Shown one piece after another: positions 35,072 through 43,685 of a stretch of DNA of 64,000 nucleotides. Location of the stretch: NCBI RefSeq assembly GCF_910578445.1, contig NZ_CAJTQC010000002.1, positions 215,946-279,945 on the forward strand. The letters run 5' to 3'. Positions within the stretch are counted from its first letter, which is position 1. Every line of letters starts with the position of its first letter. Below the pieces are notes generated by a model. It was not told the origin of the DNA. It did not search any database and saw only the letters and a list, made by a program, of their open reading frames with translations. Both the position numbers and the translations under genes were made by a program. Source of the DNA: an uncultured Duncaniella sp. (GTDB lineage: Bacteria; Bacteroidota; Bacteroidia; Bacteroidales; Muribaculaceae).

Positions 35072-36028
35072 ATGAGCCAGCTTATCACCATTTCACCATC
35101 GCCCCATGCGCAGACTCCTGTCACGGTGAAGAAGCTGATGACCCACGTCATCATCGCTTTGCTTCCCGCTGTCGCACTTGCGCTCTACTGCTTCGGCATC
35201 GGCGCGGCAATCGTAATAGTCACCGCCATTGCCGGATGTGTAGTCACCGAATATCTTATTTCGCGTTTCATGCTCGGTCAGCGTCCGTCCATCGGCAACA
35301 TGTCGGCAGTCCTGACCGGTCTTCTTCTCGCGCTCAACCTGCCGTCGAATCTTCCTGTATGGACAGTCCTCATCGGTTGCGTCATTGCCATCGGCATAGG
35401 CAAGATGACATTCGGGGGTCTCGGTTGCAACATTTTCAATCCGGCTCTTGTTGGCCGTGTGTTCCTCCTGCTCTCATTCCCCGTGCAGATGACCACTTGG
35501 CCGCTCCCGATGGAAAACCGCATGAACTACCTCGATGCGACCACCGGCGCTACGACTCTCGGTCAGCTCAAGATGGATCAGATCACAGGCGCTGATGTCG
35601 ACCTGCTCAATCAGGCCCTCGGTTTCACCGGAGGCTCAATGGGTGAAATCGGTGCTATAGCCCTGCTTATCGGCTTCGTCTATCTTCTCTGCACACGTGT
35701 AATCACATGGCACATCCCTGTCGCCATCCTCGCCACCGTAGCGGTATTCTCGCTCTGTATCGGCGCTAACGTCGGAGTCCAGCTCCTCACCGGCGGTCTC
35801 ATGCTCGGCGCTATCTTTATGGCTACCGACTATGTCACCTCGCCCATGAGCCATGCAGGCATGATAATCTACGGCATAATGATCGGCATAATCACCGTCG
35901 TCATCCGCCAGTGGGGCGCATATCCCGAAGGCGTTTCGTTTGCCATCCTGATAATGAACGGTGTGACACCCCTTATCAACCGCTATGTCAAACCCCGTAA
36001 GTTTGGAGAAAGGAAGGTAGCAGCATGA
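35072..36028 (+). CDS. rnfD: Rnf electron-transport complex subunit D
   Basis: About 318 residues. RnfD is a membrane subunit with covalently bound FMN in the Rnf complex, which couples electron flow between ferredoxin and NAD to sodium or proton movement. Ten or so helices are apparent. The FMN attachment motif is in DATTGATTLGQL near residue 167, and MFGGLGCNIFNPALVGRVF-type sequence precedes it. The start is the ATG at 35072, in keeping with the MSQLITISPSPHAQ opening. It overlaps rnfG by 4 bases. In many Bacteroidales rnfB and rnfC precede it; here a susCD cluster does. Confidence 0.93.
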   Translation: MSQLITISPSPHAQTPVTVKKLMTHVIIALLPAVALALYCFGIGAAIVIVTAIAGCVVTEYLISRFMLGQRPSIGNMSAVLTGLLLALNLPSNLPVWTVLIGCVIAIGIGKMTFGGLGCNIFNPALVGRVFLLLSFPVQMTTWPLPMENRMNYLDATTGATTLGQLKMDQITGADVDLLNQALGFTGGSMGEIGAIALLIGFVYLLCTRVITWHIPVAILATVAVFSLCIGANVGVQLLTGGLMLGAIFMATDYVTSPMSHAGMIIYGIMIGIITVVIRQWGAYPEGVSFAILIMNGVTPLINRYVKPRKFGERKVAA

Positions 36029-36603
36029 AATCATCACTCGTAAACATGGTGCTCTCGCTTGGCATCATCACCGTTGTAGCCGCCGCCGCTCTTGCCGGTG
36101 TCTACACAGCCACCAAAGAACCTATCGCACAGGCCAAGGCCGAAAAGCAGAAATCGGCCATCGGTCAGGTGCTCCCCGACATACAGTTCAACAACAACCC
36201 TGCCGAGGAGGCAGCCGAAGTGACTGTCGATGGAGAGACCGTCACCGTGTTCCCCGCACGTCAGGATGGAGAGCTTGTCGGCATGGCCGTCGAAAGCCAT
36301 GACACCAACGGCTTCTCAGGTCTTATCACCGTGATGTATGGTTTCGACCCCGAAGGCAATATCACAGGCTTCGCCGTGATGCAGCATGCCGAGACCCCGG
36401 GCCTCGGATCGAAAATGGACGAATGGTTCAGCAATCCCGCCCATACCGTCATCGGTCTCAACGCCAACACAGCAAACCTTACAGTCAGCAAGGACGGAGG
36501 AGATGTCGACGCCATCACCGCCGCAACAATCTCGTCGCGCGCGTTCCTCCGTGCTCTCACACTTGCCAATCAGGCATCACAACAATTCGCCTCACGCCAA
36601 TAA
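36025..36603 (+). CDS. rnfG: Rnf complex subunit G (FMN-binding)
   Basis: 192 residues with an N-terminal transmembrane anchor (LVNMVLSLGIITVVAAAALAGVYTAT) and a periplasmic FMN-binding domain. The covalent flavin site appears as AITAATISSRA near residue 159, with the threonine that takes FMN, and HAETPGLGSKMDEWF is the usual preceding segment. It overlaps rnfD by ATGA and lies 18 bases before rnfE. Confidence 0.93.
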   Translation: MKSSLVNMVLSLGIITVVAAAALAGVYTATKEPIAQAKAEKQKSAIGQVLPDIQFNNNPAEEAAEVTVDGETVTVFPARQDGELVGMAVESHDTNGFSGLITVMYGFDPEGNITGFAVMQHAETPGLGSKMDEWFSNPAHTVIGLNANTANLTVSKDGGDVDAITAATISSRAFLRALTLANQASQQFASRQ

Positions 36604-36621
36604 TCCCCACCACATCAAGCC

Positions 36622-37215
36622 ATGAATGATAAACTAAGAATACTTTTCAACGGTATTATCGCCGAAAACCCGACATTCGTATTGATGCTGGGTATGTGTC
36701 CCACTCTCGGCACAACCGGCAGCGCCATAAACGGTATGAGTATGGGACTCGCCACAATGGCCGTGCTCATCTGCTCGAATGTGGTGATATCCCTTATCAA
36801 GAACTTCGTCCCGTCCAAGGTGCGCATCCCTGCCTACATCGTGGTCATCGCAGCCTTCGTGTCGGTCCTTCAGCTCGTGATGGAAGCCTACGTTCCCTCG
36901 CTCTACGCCACACTCGGCATCTTCATTCCACTCATCGTGGTCAACTGTATCGTGCTTGGCCGTGCAGAGGCTTTTGCTTCGCGCCACAGCGTGTTTGACA
37001 GCTGCCTTGACGGTATCGGCATCGGTCTGGGATTCACCATCGCCCTCACCCTCCTCGGCGCGGTGCGCGAGTTTCTGGGAACAGGCAAGATTTTTGATCT
37101 CGCCATCTATCCCGAACATTTCGGCTCGCTCGTGTTCGTGCTTGCTCCCGGTGCATTCATCGCCCTCGGCCTGCTCATCGCCCTTTTCACCAAGCTCCGT
37201 GCGAAATCATGCTGA
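36622..37215 (+). CDS. rnfE: Rnf complex subunit E
   Basis: 197 residues, six helices. The conserved half-helix NPTFVLMLGMCPTLGTT near residue 15 contributes a cysteine to the membrane iron-sulphur site formed with RnfA. PLIVVNCIVLGRAEAFASR near 110 is the second family hallmark. The order D-G-E-A is the standard one. Confidence 0.94.
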   Translation: MNDKLRILFNGIIAENPTFVLMLGMCPTLGTTGSAINGMSMGLATMAVLICSNVVISLIKNFVPSKVRIPAYIVVIAAFVSVLQLVMEAYVPSLYATLGIFIPLIVVNCIVLGRAEAFASRHSVFDSCLDGIGIGLGFTIALTLLGAVREFLGTGKIFDLAIYPEHFGSLVFVLAPGAFIALGLLIALFTKLRAKSC

Positions 37216-37268
37216 GCCACTCCGCATCACTTCACCCTTAATCCTTAAGACTTAATACTTAATTACAG

Positions 37269-37850
37269 ATGCTCGAATATATTTCCATCATCATAACGGC
37301 GATATTTGTCAACAACATCGTCTTTGCCCAGTTCCTCGGAATCTGTCCATTTATCGGAGTGTCGCGCAAGCTTTCAAGCGCAGTCGGCATGGGTGCGGCC
37401 GTGACATTTGTCATGTTGCTCGCCACAGTCATCACATGGCTTCTTCAGGATCTTGTCCTGACTCCCTTCGGACTTGGCTTCATGCAGACCATTGTCTTTA
37501 TCCTTGTCATCGCCGCTCTGGTGCAGATGCTTGAGATTGTGCTCAAAAAGATAGCCCCGGTGCTCTACAGCGCCCTCGGTGTCTTCCTCCCGCTCATCAC
37601 AACAAACTGCGCCGTGCTTGGTGTGGCCATCACTGTGGTTCAGAAAGGCATGAATCTTGGCGAAAGCATTGTCTATGCCTTTGCTACTGCGGTCGGCTTC
37701 ACTATGGCCATCGCTATCTTCGCCGGTATCCGTGAGCAGCTTGCCATGACAAATGTTCCCAAATCAATGCGCGGTGTGCCTATCGCAATGATTTGCGCCG
37801 GTCTTCTTGCTATGGCCTTCATGGGCTTCTCAGGCATCAAAATCGGTTAA
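37269..37850 (+). CDS. rnfA: Rnf complex subunit A
   Basis: 193 residues, six helices, related to RnfE. NNIVFAQFLGICPFIGVSRK near residue 15 gives the cysteine for the intramembrane cluster, and PLITTNCAVLGVAI near 114 is the mirrored motif. It ends the rnf cluster; a long hairpin follows at 37900-37947. Confidence 0.94.
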   Translation: MLEYISIIITAIFVNNIVFAQFLGICPFIGVSRKLSSAVGMGAAVTFVMLLATVITWLLQDLVLTPFGLGFMQTIVFILVIAALVQMLEIVLKKIAPVLYSALGVFLPLITTNCAVLGVAITVVQKGMNLGESIVYAFATAVGFTMAIAIFAGIREQLAMTNVPKSMRGVPIAMICAGLLAMAFMGFSGIKIG

Positions 37851-37899
37851 AGAGACCTGAAACGACCGGCAGTCTCATCTCAGGCTGTCGCTGAAAATA

Positions 37900-37947
37900 A
37901 CGCAGAGCCTTTCGACATGTTCCACGGACAATCGGAAGGCTCTGCGT
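37900..37947 (+). terminator. Hairpin after rnfA
   Basis: ACGCAGAGCCTTTCGA (37900-37915) pairs with TCGGAAGGCTCTGCGT (37932-37947), a 16-bp stem with one G:U pair. No strong T tract follows on the + strand, so it may act partly as an RNA 3'-end stabiliser. Confidence 0.6.
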
Positions 37948-38052
37948 CTGTCTGTATGGCATAGGGAAGCGACAACGTCGTGTTTCCCCCTTTCGAATGT
38001 CGCATCTTGGTGATTCGAGTTATCTGTAACCTTTACAAAACAAATATTATTG

Positions 38053-38631
38053 ATGAGTACTGAAAAAGATAAAATGCTCCGTGGCGAGATTTATGACGCC
38101 AACTATGACCCGCAGTTGATTGAGGAGCGCATGAAATGCAAGATTATGTGCCGGAAATACAACGACCTCATGCCCGACCGGCTTGAGGAGCGAAAAGCCC
38201 TCTTGAAGATGCTTCTTGGCCATACAGGTGAAAACTTCTACATCGAGCAGCCGTTTTATTGCGATTACGGCTACAATATATCTGTAGGCGATAATTTCTA
38301 TTCCAACGTCAATCTCGTCATTCTCGACGGCGCTAAAGTGACGTTTGGCGACAATGTGTTCATCGCTCCCGACTGCGGTTTCCATACGGCCGGCCATCCG
38401 CTTGATGTGGAGCGCCGTAACAAAGGCCTCGAATATGCCCGTCCGATTACGGTCGGAAACAACGTGTGGATAGGTGCAGGGGTTCATGTGCTCCCCGGGG
38501 TTACCATAGGCGACAACTGTGTAATCGGAGCCGGCAGTGTGGTCAACCGTGACATCCCTGCCAATTCACTTGCTGTCGGCAATCCATGCCGCGTGATCCG
38601 TTCGCTCGAAGAAATCAACGCTGCCGATTGA
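38053..38631 (+). CDS. Maltose/galactoside O-acetyltransferase-type sugar acetyltransferase
   Basis: 192 residues. The N-terminal helical domain (KMLRGEIYDANYDPQLIEERMKCK) is followed by a left-handed beta-helix (PFYCDYGYNISVGDNFYSNVNLVILD, VTFGDNVFIAPDCGFHTAGHPLD, VGNNVWIGAGVHVLPGVTIGDNCVIGAGSVV). The catalytic-type His lies in GHPLD near residue 116. Enzymes of this group acetylate free sugars with acetyl-CoA in the cytoplasm. The ATG at 38053 is chosen over the TTG at 38050. It is a single gene between terminators. Confidence 0.9.
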   Translation: MSTEKDKMLRGEIYDANYDPQLIEERMKCKIMCRKYNDLMPDRLEERKALLKMLLGHTGENFYIEQPFYCDYGYNISVGDNFYSNVNLVILDGAKVTFGDNVFIAPDCGFHTAGHPLDVERRNKGLEYARPITVGNNVWIGAGVHVLPGVTIGDNCVIGAGSVVNRDIPANSLAVGNPCRVIRSLEEINAAD

Positions 38632-38662
38632 CTCTGACGGCAACAGAAAATTATGAAAAGCA

Positions 38663-38703
38663 AAACCCACCATGCCTGACGGAAAAGCAGGCATGGTGGG
38701 TTT
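38663..38703. terminator. Bidirectional terminator between convergent genes
   Basis: AAACCCACCATGCCTG (38663-38678) and CAGGCATGGTGGGTTT (38688-38703) are exact complements with a 9-base loop. A and T tracts at both ends suit termination of both the acetyltransferase and the antiporter genes. Confidence 0.85.
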
Positions 38704-38740
38704 GGTGTTCTATTCTATGTTCTATTCGAAATGTCCGTTA

Positions 38741-40042
38741 TCAGTGGATAAACAGTGTCTCGATGGCATAGGCTGCGATGCCGGCTAAGTAGCCGATGAA
38801 TGCAATCCATGTGAATTTCTTTAGATACCATCCGAAGCTGATTTTTTCAAGTCCCATCACGACAACTCCGGCAGCCGAACCGATGATAAGCATTGAGCCT
38901 CCGACACCGGCACAGTAGGCGAGAAGCTGCCAGAAGAGGCCGTCGACACCATAGTCGCCCGAAGGAGCGATGGCATACATGTCCATACATCCGGCTACGA
39001 GGGGCACATTGTCGACGATGCTCGAAACCACACCGATTACGCCCGTCACGAGATAATGGTTGCCGTTTGAAGCCTCGTTAAGCCAGATGCCGAACGAGTT
39101 CAACACCCCTGTTTCCTGAAGCGTGGCCACAGCCATGAGGATGCCGAGGAAGAAGAGGATTGTGGCCATGTCGATTCGTGCGAGAAGGGATGTGACCTTA
39201 AGGTTGGAGTTCTCGCAGAACAGCGCGTTGCGGTTGCAGCGATATTCGCTGACAAGCCAGAGGATGCCGAGTGCGAGGAGTATGCCCATGAAAGGAGCGA
39301 GGCCGGTGAGCATTCTGAAGATAGGAACGAAGATGAGACCTCCTACGCCAAGGCAAAGGATGAGTGTGCGGTCGCCCGGGGTCTGGTTGCCGGGGAGCGA
39401 TTCTTCACTGCGGTTGACCGGTGGGAGCGTGCCTTTGAGATAGTATTGAGCTGCGAAGCCTGACACAAGTACGGCTATGAGCGAGGGTAGGAACAATTCG
39501 GTGATTACGCCGCCTGTGGTGATCATGCCGCGTATCCAGAGCATGATGGTAGTGACATCGCCTATGGGCGAGAATGCACCGCCGGCGTTGGCTGCGATGA
39601 TGATCATGCCTCCGTAGATCATACGGTCGTTATGGTCGTCGACGAGTTTGCGGAGCACCATGACCATGACGATTGAGGTTGTAAGATTGTCGAGTATCGC
39701 CGAAAGGACGAAGGCCATGAATGTGATGCGCCATAGTAGTTTCCGCTTGCTTGTGGTGGCCAAAGCGTCCTTGACAAAGAAAAATCCTCCGTTGGCATCC
39801 ACAATCTCCACGATTGTCATTGCGCCCATCAGGAAGAATAGAATTTCACAAGTGTCGCCGAGGTGTTCGAGAAGTTGCTCTGATGTGTCAGCGCCATGTT
39901 CGGGCGCGTAGCCACAGGCGTAGAGAGTCCAGCAGACGACGCACATTAGAAGTGCGGGAACAGCTTTGTTGATTTTTAGCACGCTTTCAAGAGCGATGCA
40001 CAGATAACCGAGGATAAAAAACGTGACGATAGCAGTTACCAT
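38741..40042 (-). CDS. nhaD: NhaD-type sodium:proton antiporter
   Basis: 433 residues with about 12 helices of the ion-transporter (IT) superfamily. Hallmarks are MTIVEIVDANGGF near residue 78, FVLSAILDNLTTSIVMVMVL near 111, AANAGGAFSPIGDVTTIMLWIRG near 150 and VVSSIVDNVPLVAGCMDMYA near 336. These carry the Asp/Asn residues of the ion pathway. NhaD exchanges sodium for protons. In this organism it could balance sodium gradients made by Rnf and methylmalonyl-CoA decarboxylase. It is a single gene. Confidence 0.9.
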   Translation of the reverse strand: MVTAIVTFFILGYLCIALESVLKINKAVPALLMCVVCWTLYACGYAPEHGADTSEQLLEHLGDTCEILFFLMGAMTIVEIVDANGGFFFVKDALATTSKRKLLWRITFMAFVLSAILDNLTTSIVMVMVLRKLVDDHNDRMIYGGMIIIAANAGGAFSPIGDVTTIMLWIRGMITTGGVITELFLPSLIAVLVSGFAAQYYLKGTLPPVNRSEESLPGNQTPGDRTLILCLGVGGLIFVPIFRMLTGLAPFMGILLALGILWLVSEYRCNRNALFCENSNLKVTSLLARIDMATILFFLGILMAVATLQETGVLNSFGIWLNEASNGNHYLVTGVIGVVSSIVDNVPLVAGCMDMYAIAPSGDYGVDGLFWQLLAYCAGVGGSMLIIGSAAGVVVMGLEKISFGWYLKKFTWIAFIGYLAGIAAYAIETLFIH

Positions 40043-40519
40043 TTTCCTAAATTTTTAAACAGATTTCATGGTTTTAATTAGAGTTGACTTAGATGATGCC
40101 GAAAACGGCTTGCGCCATACCGGCGACTTCCCTGAAGGAAAGTCCAATTTGACGCAAAGGTCGTAAATATCCATCGTAATGCAAAATTTAGAATAATGAA
40201 ATATTTCTTTAATTAGCTTATCTGCAAATCGGTAGAGAAATTTGTTTTAACCATGACAGTCAGGCGAGGCCACGTCACATTCGTGTCACGCCTTGACTGC
40301 TAAAATTTAGAAGATGGATATATAGAGGTTAGATTTTGATTTGTCGACTGATGAGCGTATTATTCTTCCTCTCGATGTTCCGCTGCTTATGTCACAAAAA
40401 CGGACTAAGGAGAGTGGGTTTTCCGACGAGCTATCCGATGATATGCCGGATGATTGACCTGACTCAGACTGACACCCGGTTGCCGGACAGTCTCAAAAAA
40501 GCTGTTTATGGAATAAGGA
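40043..40519. other. Intergenic stretch without a supported gene
   Basis: Nearly 480 bases upstream of nhaD with no convincing coding frame; a 67-codon + strand frame at 40336-40539 looks spurious. Nothing else is recognised. Confidence 0.5.
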
Positions 40520-40558
40520 TAGAGTTAAGACATAAGTGAATTTTATGCCTTAACTCTA
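40520..40558 (-). terminator. Hairpin downstream of the small membrane protein gene
   Basis: TAGAGTTAAGACATAA (40520-40535) and TTATGCCTTAACTCTA (40543-40558) pair with one mismatch around a 7-base loop, nine bases past the stop codon at 40568. Confidence 0.6.
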
Positions 40559-40567
40559 AAGTGGTGT

Positions 40568-40771
40568 TTAAGAATCGAGCCTGTCGTTATTGTTGGATTT
40601 ATTTGAATTAATTGAACGACATGCGCGATATGTCCCGATTGACCCTATGATAATAAGAAGGAATATAAAAACTACTGATGTCCATTCTGAATTAATTATC
40701 AAAGTGTAGACAGGATATACTAAAAGGATGATTGAAACAATAAGTATTCCGATATAGTTTGATTTGCTCAT
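40568..40771 (-). CDS. Small membrane protein (67 residues), unknown
   Basis: Two hydrophobic helices (about residues 7-27 and 31-47: IGILIVSIILLVYPVYTLII and SVVFIFLLIIIGSIGTYRA) and a polar Asn/Ser/Lys tail. There are no recognisable motifs. It is AT-rich, like its neighbour at 40899, and on the same strand. A hairpin follows directly. Coding is likely from the organised hydrophobicity and the terminator. The function is unknown. Confidence 0.6.
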   Translation of the reverse strand: MSKSNYIGILIVSIILLVYPVYTLIINSEWTSVVFIFLLIIIGSIGTYRACRSINSNKSNNNDRLDS

Positions 40772-40898
40772 GTTTAGAGATTTATCTAAATCTAAGTTCT
40801 GCTATGAAAAGAGAATTTGATTTGATGGTATTGAGGAGTATTTGAAACCAGTCATGGGCCAGTATGTCCCTCAAAAACGACATTTTTGAGACTGAACA

Positions 40899-41309
40899 TC
40901 ATTCATTATGGATATATCTATAAGACATGATAAATTCATGACTCATAGAAATTGACCATATAAATACTAAACTCCAAATTACCATACAAATGGTTGAAGG
41001 AATAAGAAAATTGTTAATATTGGATAAAGAACCATATAGAGTTATAGATTCTATCACAAACAATGAGAACGCAAACAATTTTGTTATTCGAGCATTTAGG
41101 ATTTTATGTCCTTTATATTTGGGAGTGACAATGAATGCTTTACTCCATAGGAATAAAATCATAGTTATACCCCAAAAGCAAATCCATGACTCTAACCATT
41201 CCTTTGCTTTAGGTAAATAAAGATCCAACCATTGAATTGTTAGAATTGATATGATTAAGATTGCGTTTATTGCAAAATTGCTTAAATAAACAAATTTGTA
41301 TTTTTTCAT
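40899..41309 (-). CDS. Four-helix membrane protein (136 residues), unknown
   Basis: Starts MKKYKFVYLSNFAINAILII and shows four hydrophobic segments (about residues 8-28, 38-60, 78-95 and 104-124) with short loops and a His-rich end (HEFIMSYRYIHNE). No family is recognised. A full promoter match lies 32 bases upstream at 41341-41373. Low GC content sets this gene and the next one apart from surrounding genes, a possible sign of later acquisition. Confidence 0.65.
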   Translation of the reverse strand: MKKYKFVYLSNFAINAILIISILTIQWLDLYLPKAKEWLESWICFWGITMILFLWSKAFIVTPKYKGHKILNARITKLFAFSLFVIESITLYGSLSNINNFLIPSTICMVIWSLVFIWSISMSHEFIMSYRYIHNE

Positions 41310-41340
41310 TGTATATTGGTTTTAGTTGATTTTGATAATG

Positions 41341-41373
41341 CAAAATTATAATGGCAAACTTTCATTTTCCAAA
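41341..41373 (-). promoter_or_regulatory. Promoter of the membrane protein gene at 40899-41309
   Basis: CAAAATTA at 41341-41348 (TAATTTTG on the minus strand) and CAAA at 41370-41373 are 21 bases apart, an acceptable TTTG-N21-TAnnTTTG match. Confidence 0.65.
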
Positions 41374-41494
41374 ACAAAACTTTCATATTTGGAAAAACAT
41401 TATTGCTGTAATACGTTGTAAATAAAAGATATAAAATTTCAGAGCAGATTGATTTCTGAACAGATTAAGATGTAGTTTCATCAAATGGATGATT

Positions 41495-43309
41495 CTATAA
41501 TTCTTTTAGAAGTTTACGCACGTAAATTCCAATGTTTGTCTCGTGCTTGTCTATGCCGAGTTTTTTGCGTATGCCACTGCTGATGTTTACATGGCTACGT
41601 TTCTTCATATAGTTACCGACTTCTTTTCCTCGTAAGCCAATTGCGTAAAGACAAACATAGTTGATTTCGCTGACGGTCAGGTCATGCTTCTCGAAATACT
41701 GGATAAATCGTGGATGGGAAGCCTGAAATGCCAGACGGTTACTGTTCATAAACTCCTCGGTATTGTCAGTGAGTTCTTTAATCCATGACTCGTAAGGCTT
41801 TTCGTATTGGTCATTATCGGTTATATAACCTGCCATTAGGGCATTTAGCATCTCGATGCGCACTTTTATGGCCTGTTGAACTTCAGAAGGCAGTTCCTCC
41901 TGTGAGTCCATCAGTTCTTTCAGACTCGCGCTCTCATTTTCGAGAGTCTCGACGCGGTGAGCCAGATTTTCAGCCTCCAATGCTTTTTTATCCCTTTCCA
42001 GCTGAAGATTTTTATTTTCGAGAGACAGTTTCTCTCGTTCAGATTTCAGCCTTTCATTTTCCAATTCGGTGATTTTAGATTGTTGGATAGCTTTATCCTT
42101 TTCAGCTTTGAGACTCTCATTTTCAAGTTCAGTCGTCTTTGCTCGTTCAAGAGCTAACTTTTTTTGAGCCTTATTGCTATAGAAAAGTAAGTATAAGATA
42201 ATAATCACTAATATTAGAAATATAATCCCACCGATACACCCCCAAATGATTTTGGCTTTTTCTTTTGCATCGTGTTGGGCTTTAAGTTCTAATTTATGTT
42301 TATCTTCAACAGTTTGAGCTTTTTGTTTGAATTTAAATGTGTTTATTGAATCGATTGAGTGACTGAAATTTTTATAGACAGAGAGCGCTCCTTTGTAGTC
42401 CCCCATATTTTCAAGAATAGGAACTAATATTGCCTGATATTTAAGGGGGTCAAATTCATGACTGTTATTAATATTATCAAGTAAATGTTTTGCTTTAGTA
42501 TTATTACCTACTTTATAATACGCTAAGGCTAGATTAAGTAGGCCATTTGTATCAAGGTTAGGATTCTCTTCTTGACGTTCAATCAGGTATTTAATTTTAG
42601 GAATATCTCCAAATTCCAAAACATGAGATAGTCTATATCCTGTTAAGATAAGTTTTTGAGCATTGTCTATGTCATAGAAATTATCACATAATGTTAGTAT
42701 ACTATCAGCTTTGGTCTGATTGCCCAATAATATTGCTCCATTCAGTGCATTAAGCAAGCAATCAAACTCATGCCATCTAAGAGATAATTTTTTGTATATT
42801 TTAGCTGCCTGTATGTGACAGTTGGTGTAGCTATAGAAGTCGTAGAATTCGTCGTACAATCCACCTTGGGCAACAAGGGTTCTTGCTATGCACAAAGAAT
42901 CATTACTGTCGGAAGATATATCAATCCCTTTGATGAATGAGTTTAATGCTTTATCTAGCTCACCCTGATTTTGGAATATGCGCCCTTGATAGTAATATGT
43001 CCTGAGTTTTTCGTCAGGAGTTCCCTTTTTGATGTAATAGTCTATAGCCGGCTGGAGTACATCAAAAGCCGTGGTGTCGATATAGTTCTTATCGAGAGCC
43101 ATAGACATGAGGAGGGCATATCGGGCCTGTTCTTTTTTTGAACCAAGCTCCGATTTTTCAATTTCATTAAGAATGATCAAGGCTGAATCAGGATGAGCCT
43201 CCATTAGGGATTCTGCACGGTCAAGAGCCTCCTGCTGCTTGTAATTAGAGCATGAAGCAATATAACAAGCTAATAATAATAGCATAAGGAGATGACGTAT
43301 CGATCTCAT
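41495..43309 (-). CDS. Membrane-spanning TPR sensor with cytoplasmic coiled coil and LuxR-type HTH
   Basis: 604 residues. A lipoprotein-like signal (LLMLLLLACYIASC) precedes about 330 residues of tetratricopeptide-like helices (ALIILNEIEKSE, AFDVLQPAIDYYIKKG, GELDKALNSFIKGI). A transmembrane helix (GCIGGIIFLILVIIILYLLF) leads into a long Glu/Lys-rich coiled coil and a C-terminal helix-turn-helix (LTVSEINYVCLYAIGLRGKEVG, then NISSGIRKKLGIDK). The topology places the repeats in the periplasm and the DNA-binding part in the cytoplasm. It is a one-component regulator of a type found in Bacteroides. The frame is open to 43375, but a promoter element at 43364-43371 supports the start at 43309. Confidence 0.8.
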   Translation of the reverse strand: MRSIRHLLMLLLLACYIASCSNYKQQEALDRAESLMEAHPDSALIILNEIEKSELGSKKEQARYALLMSMALDKNYIDTTAFDVLQPAIDYYIKKGTPDEKLRTYYYQGRIFQNQGELDKALNSFIKGIDISSDSNDSLCIARTLVAQGGLYDEFYDFYSYTNCHIQAAKIYKKLSLRWHEFDCLLNALNGAILLGNQTKADSILTLCDNFYDIDNAQKLILTGYRLSHVLEFGDIPKIKYLIERQEENPNLDTNGLLNLALAYYKVGNNTKAKHLLDNINNSHEFDPLKYQAILVPILENMGDYKGALSVYKNFSHSIDSINTFKFKQKAQTVEDKHKLELKAQHDAKEKAKIIWGCIGGIIFLILVIIILYLLFYSNKAQKKLALERAKTTELENESLKAEKDKAIQQSKITELENERLKSEREKLSLENKNLQLERDKKALEAENLAHRVETLENESASLKELMDSQEELPSEVQQAIKVRIEMLNALMAGYITDNDQYEKPYESWIKELTDNTEEFMNSNRLAFQASHPRFIQYFEKHDLTVSEINYVCLYAIGLRGKEVGNYMKKRSHVNISSGIRKKLGIDKHETNIGIYVRKLLKEL

Positions 43310-43363
43310 GATATCGGTGAAGTTACTATGTGGCGAATTTGTTGAATCAGGATTGGTGATTGA

Positions 43364-43371
43364 CAAAGATA
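43364..43371 (-). promoter_or_regulatory. -7 element of the TPR/HTH regulator gene
   Basis: CAAAGATA (TATCTTTG on the minus strand) matches TAnnTTTG. Transcription near 43357 leaves the ATG at 43309 as first start. The -33 element is weak (AAAA near 43390). Confidence 0.5.
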
Positions 43372-43375
43372 GCAT

Positions 43376-43685
43376 TAATTATTGATATAAAAAAGTCAAT
43401 CTAATCGTTTAGTGGTGGCATGGAAGATTTCCGCACAAACTGTTACTGACCGTTGAAAATATTAGCTCCTCTGTTTTGCCGGATAGTAAGTAAGTCGGTG
43501 AATAATATCCGAATACACTATTAAATGGGTGGTATGGAGTTGAGAATAGGCATGGAAGCATCACGCTTCACCTTGGATTCTTGAATCAGAGATTGGGGTT
43601 GTATCGGATAAAGGTGCTACACACACTGCAAAAGTGTAGCGGAAAAATCAGTTATAAAATATCCACGCCTGAGATGATATTTCTG
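43376..43685. other. Intergenic stretch without a recognised gene
   Basis: About 310 bases between the TPR regulator and tcdA. A small hairpin GCTACAC/GTGTAGC at 43616-43640 may end the tcdA transcript. Nothing else is seen. Confidence 0.4.

Noticed and set aside
40336..40539. A 67-codon + strand frame in the gap upstream of nhaD
   Set aside because: There is no promoter, no family resemblance and an irregular composition. It also runs into the hairpin at 40520.
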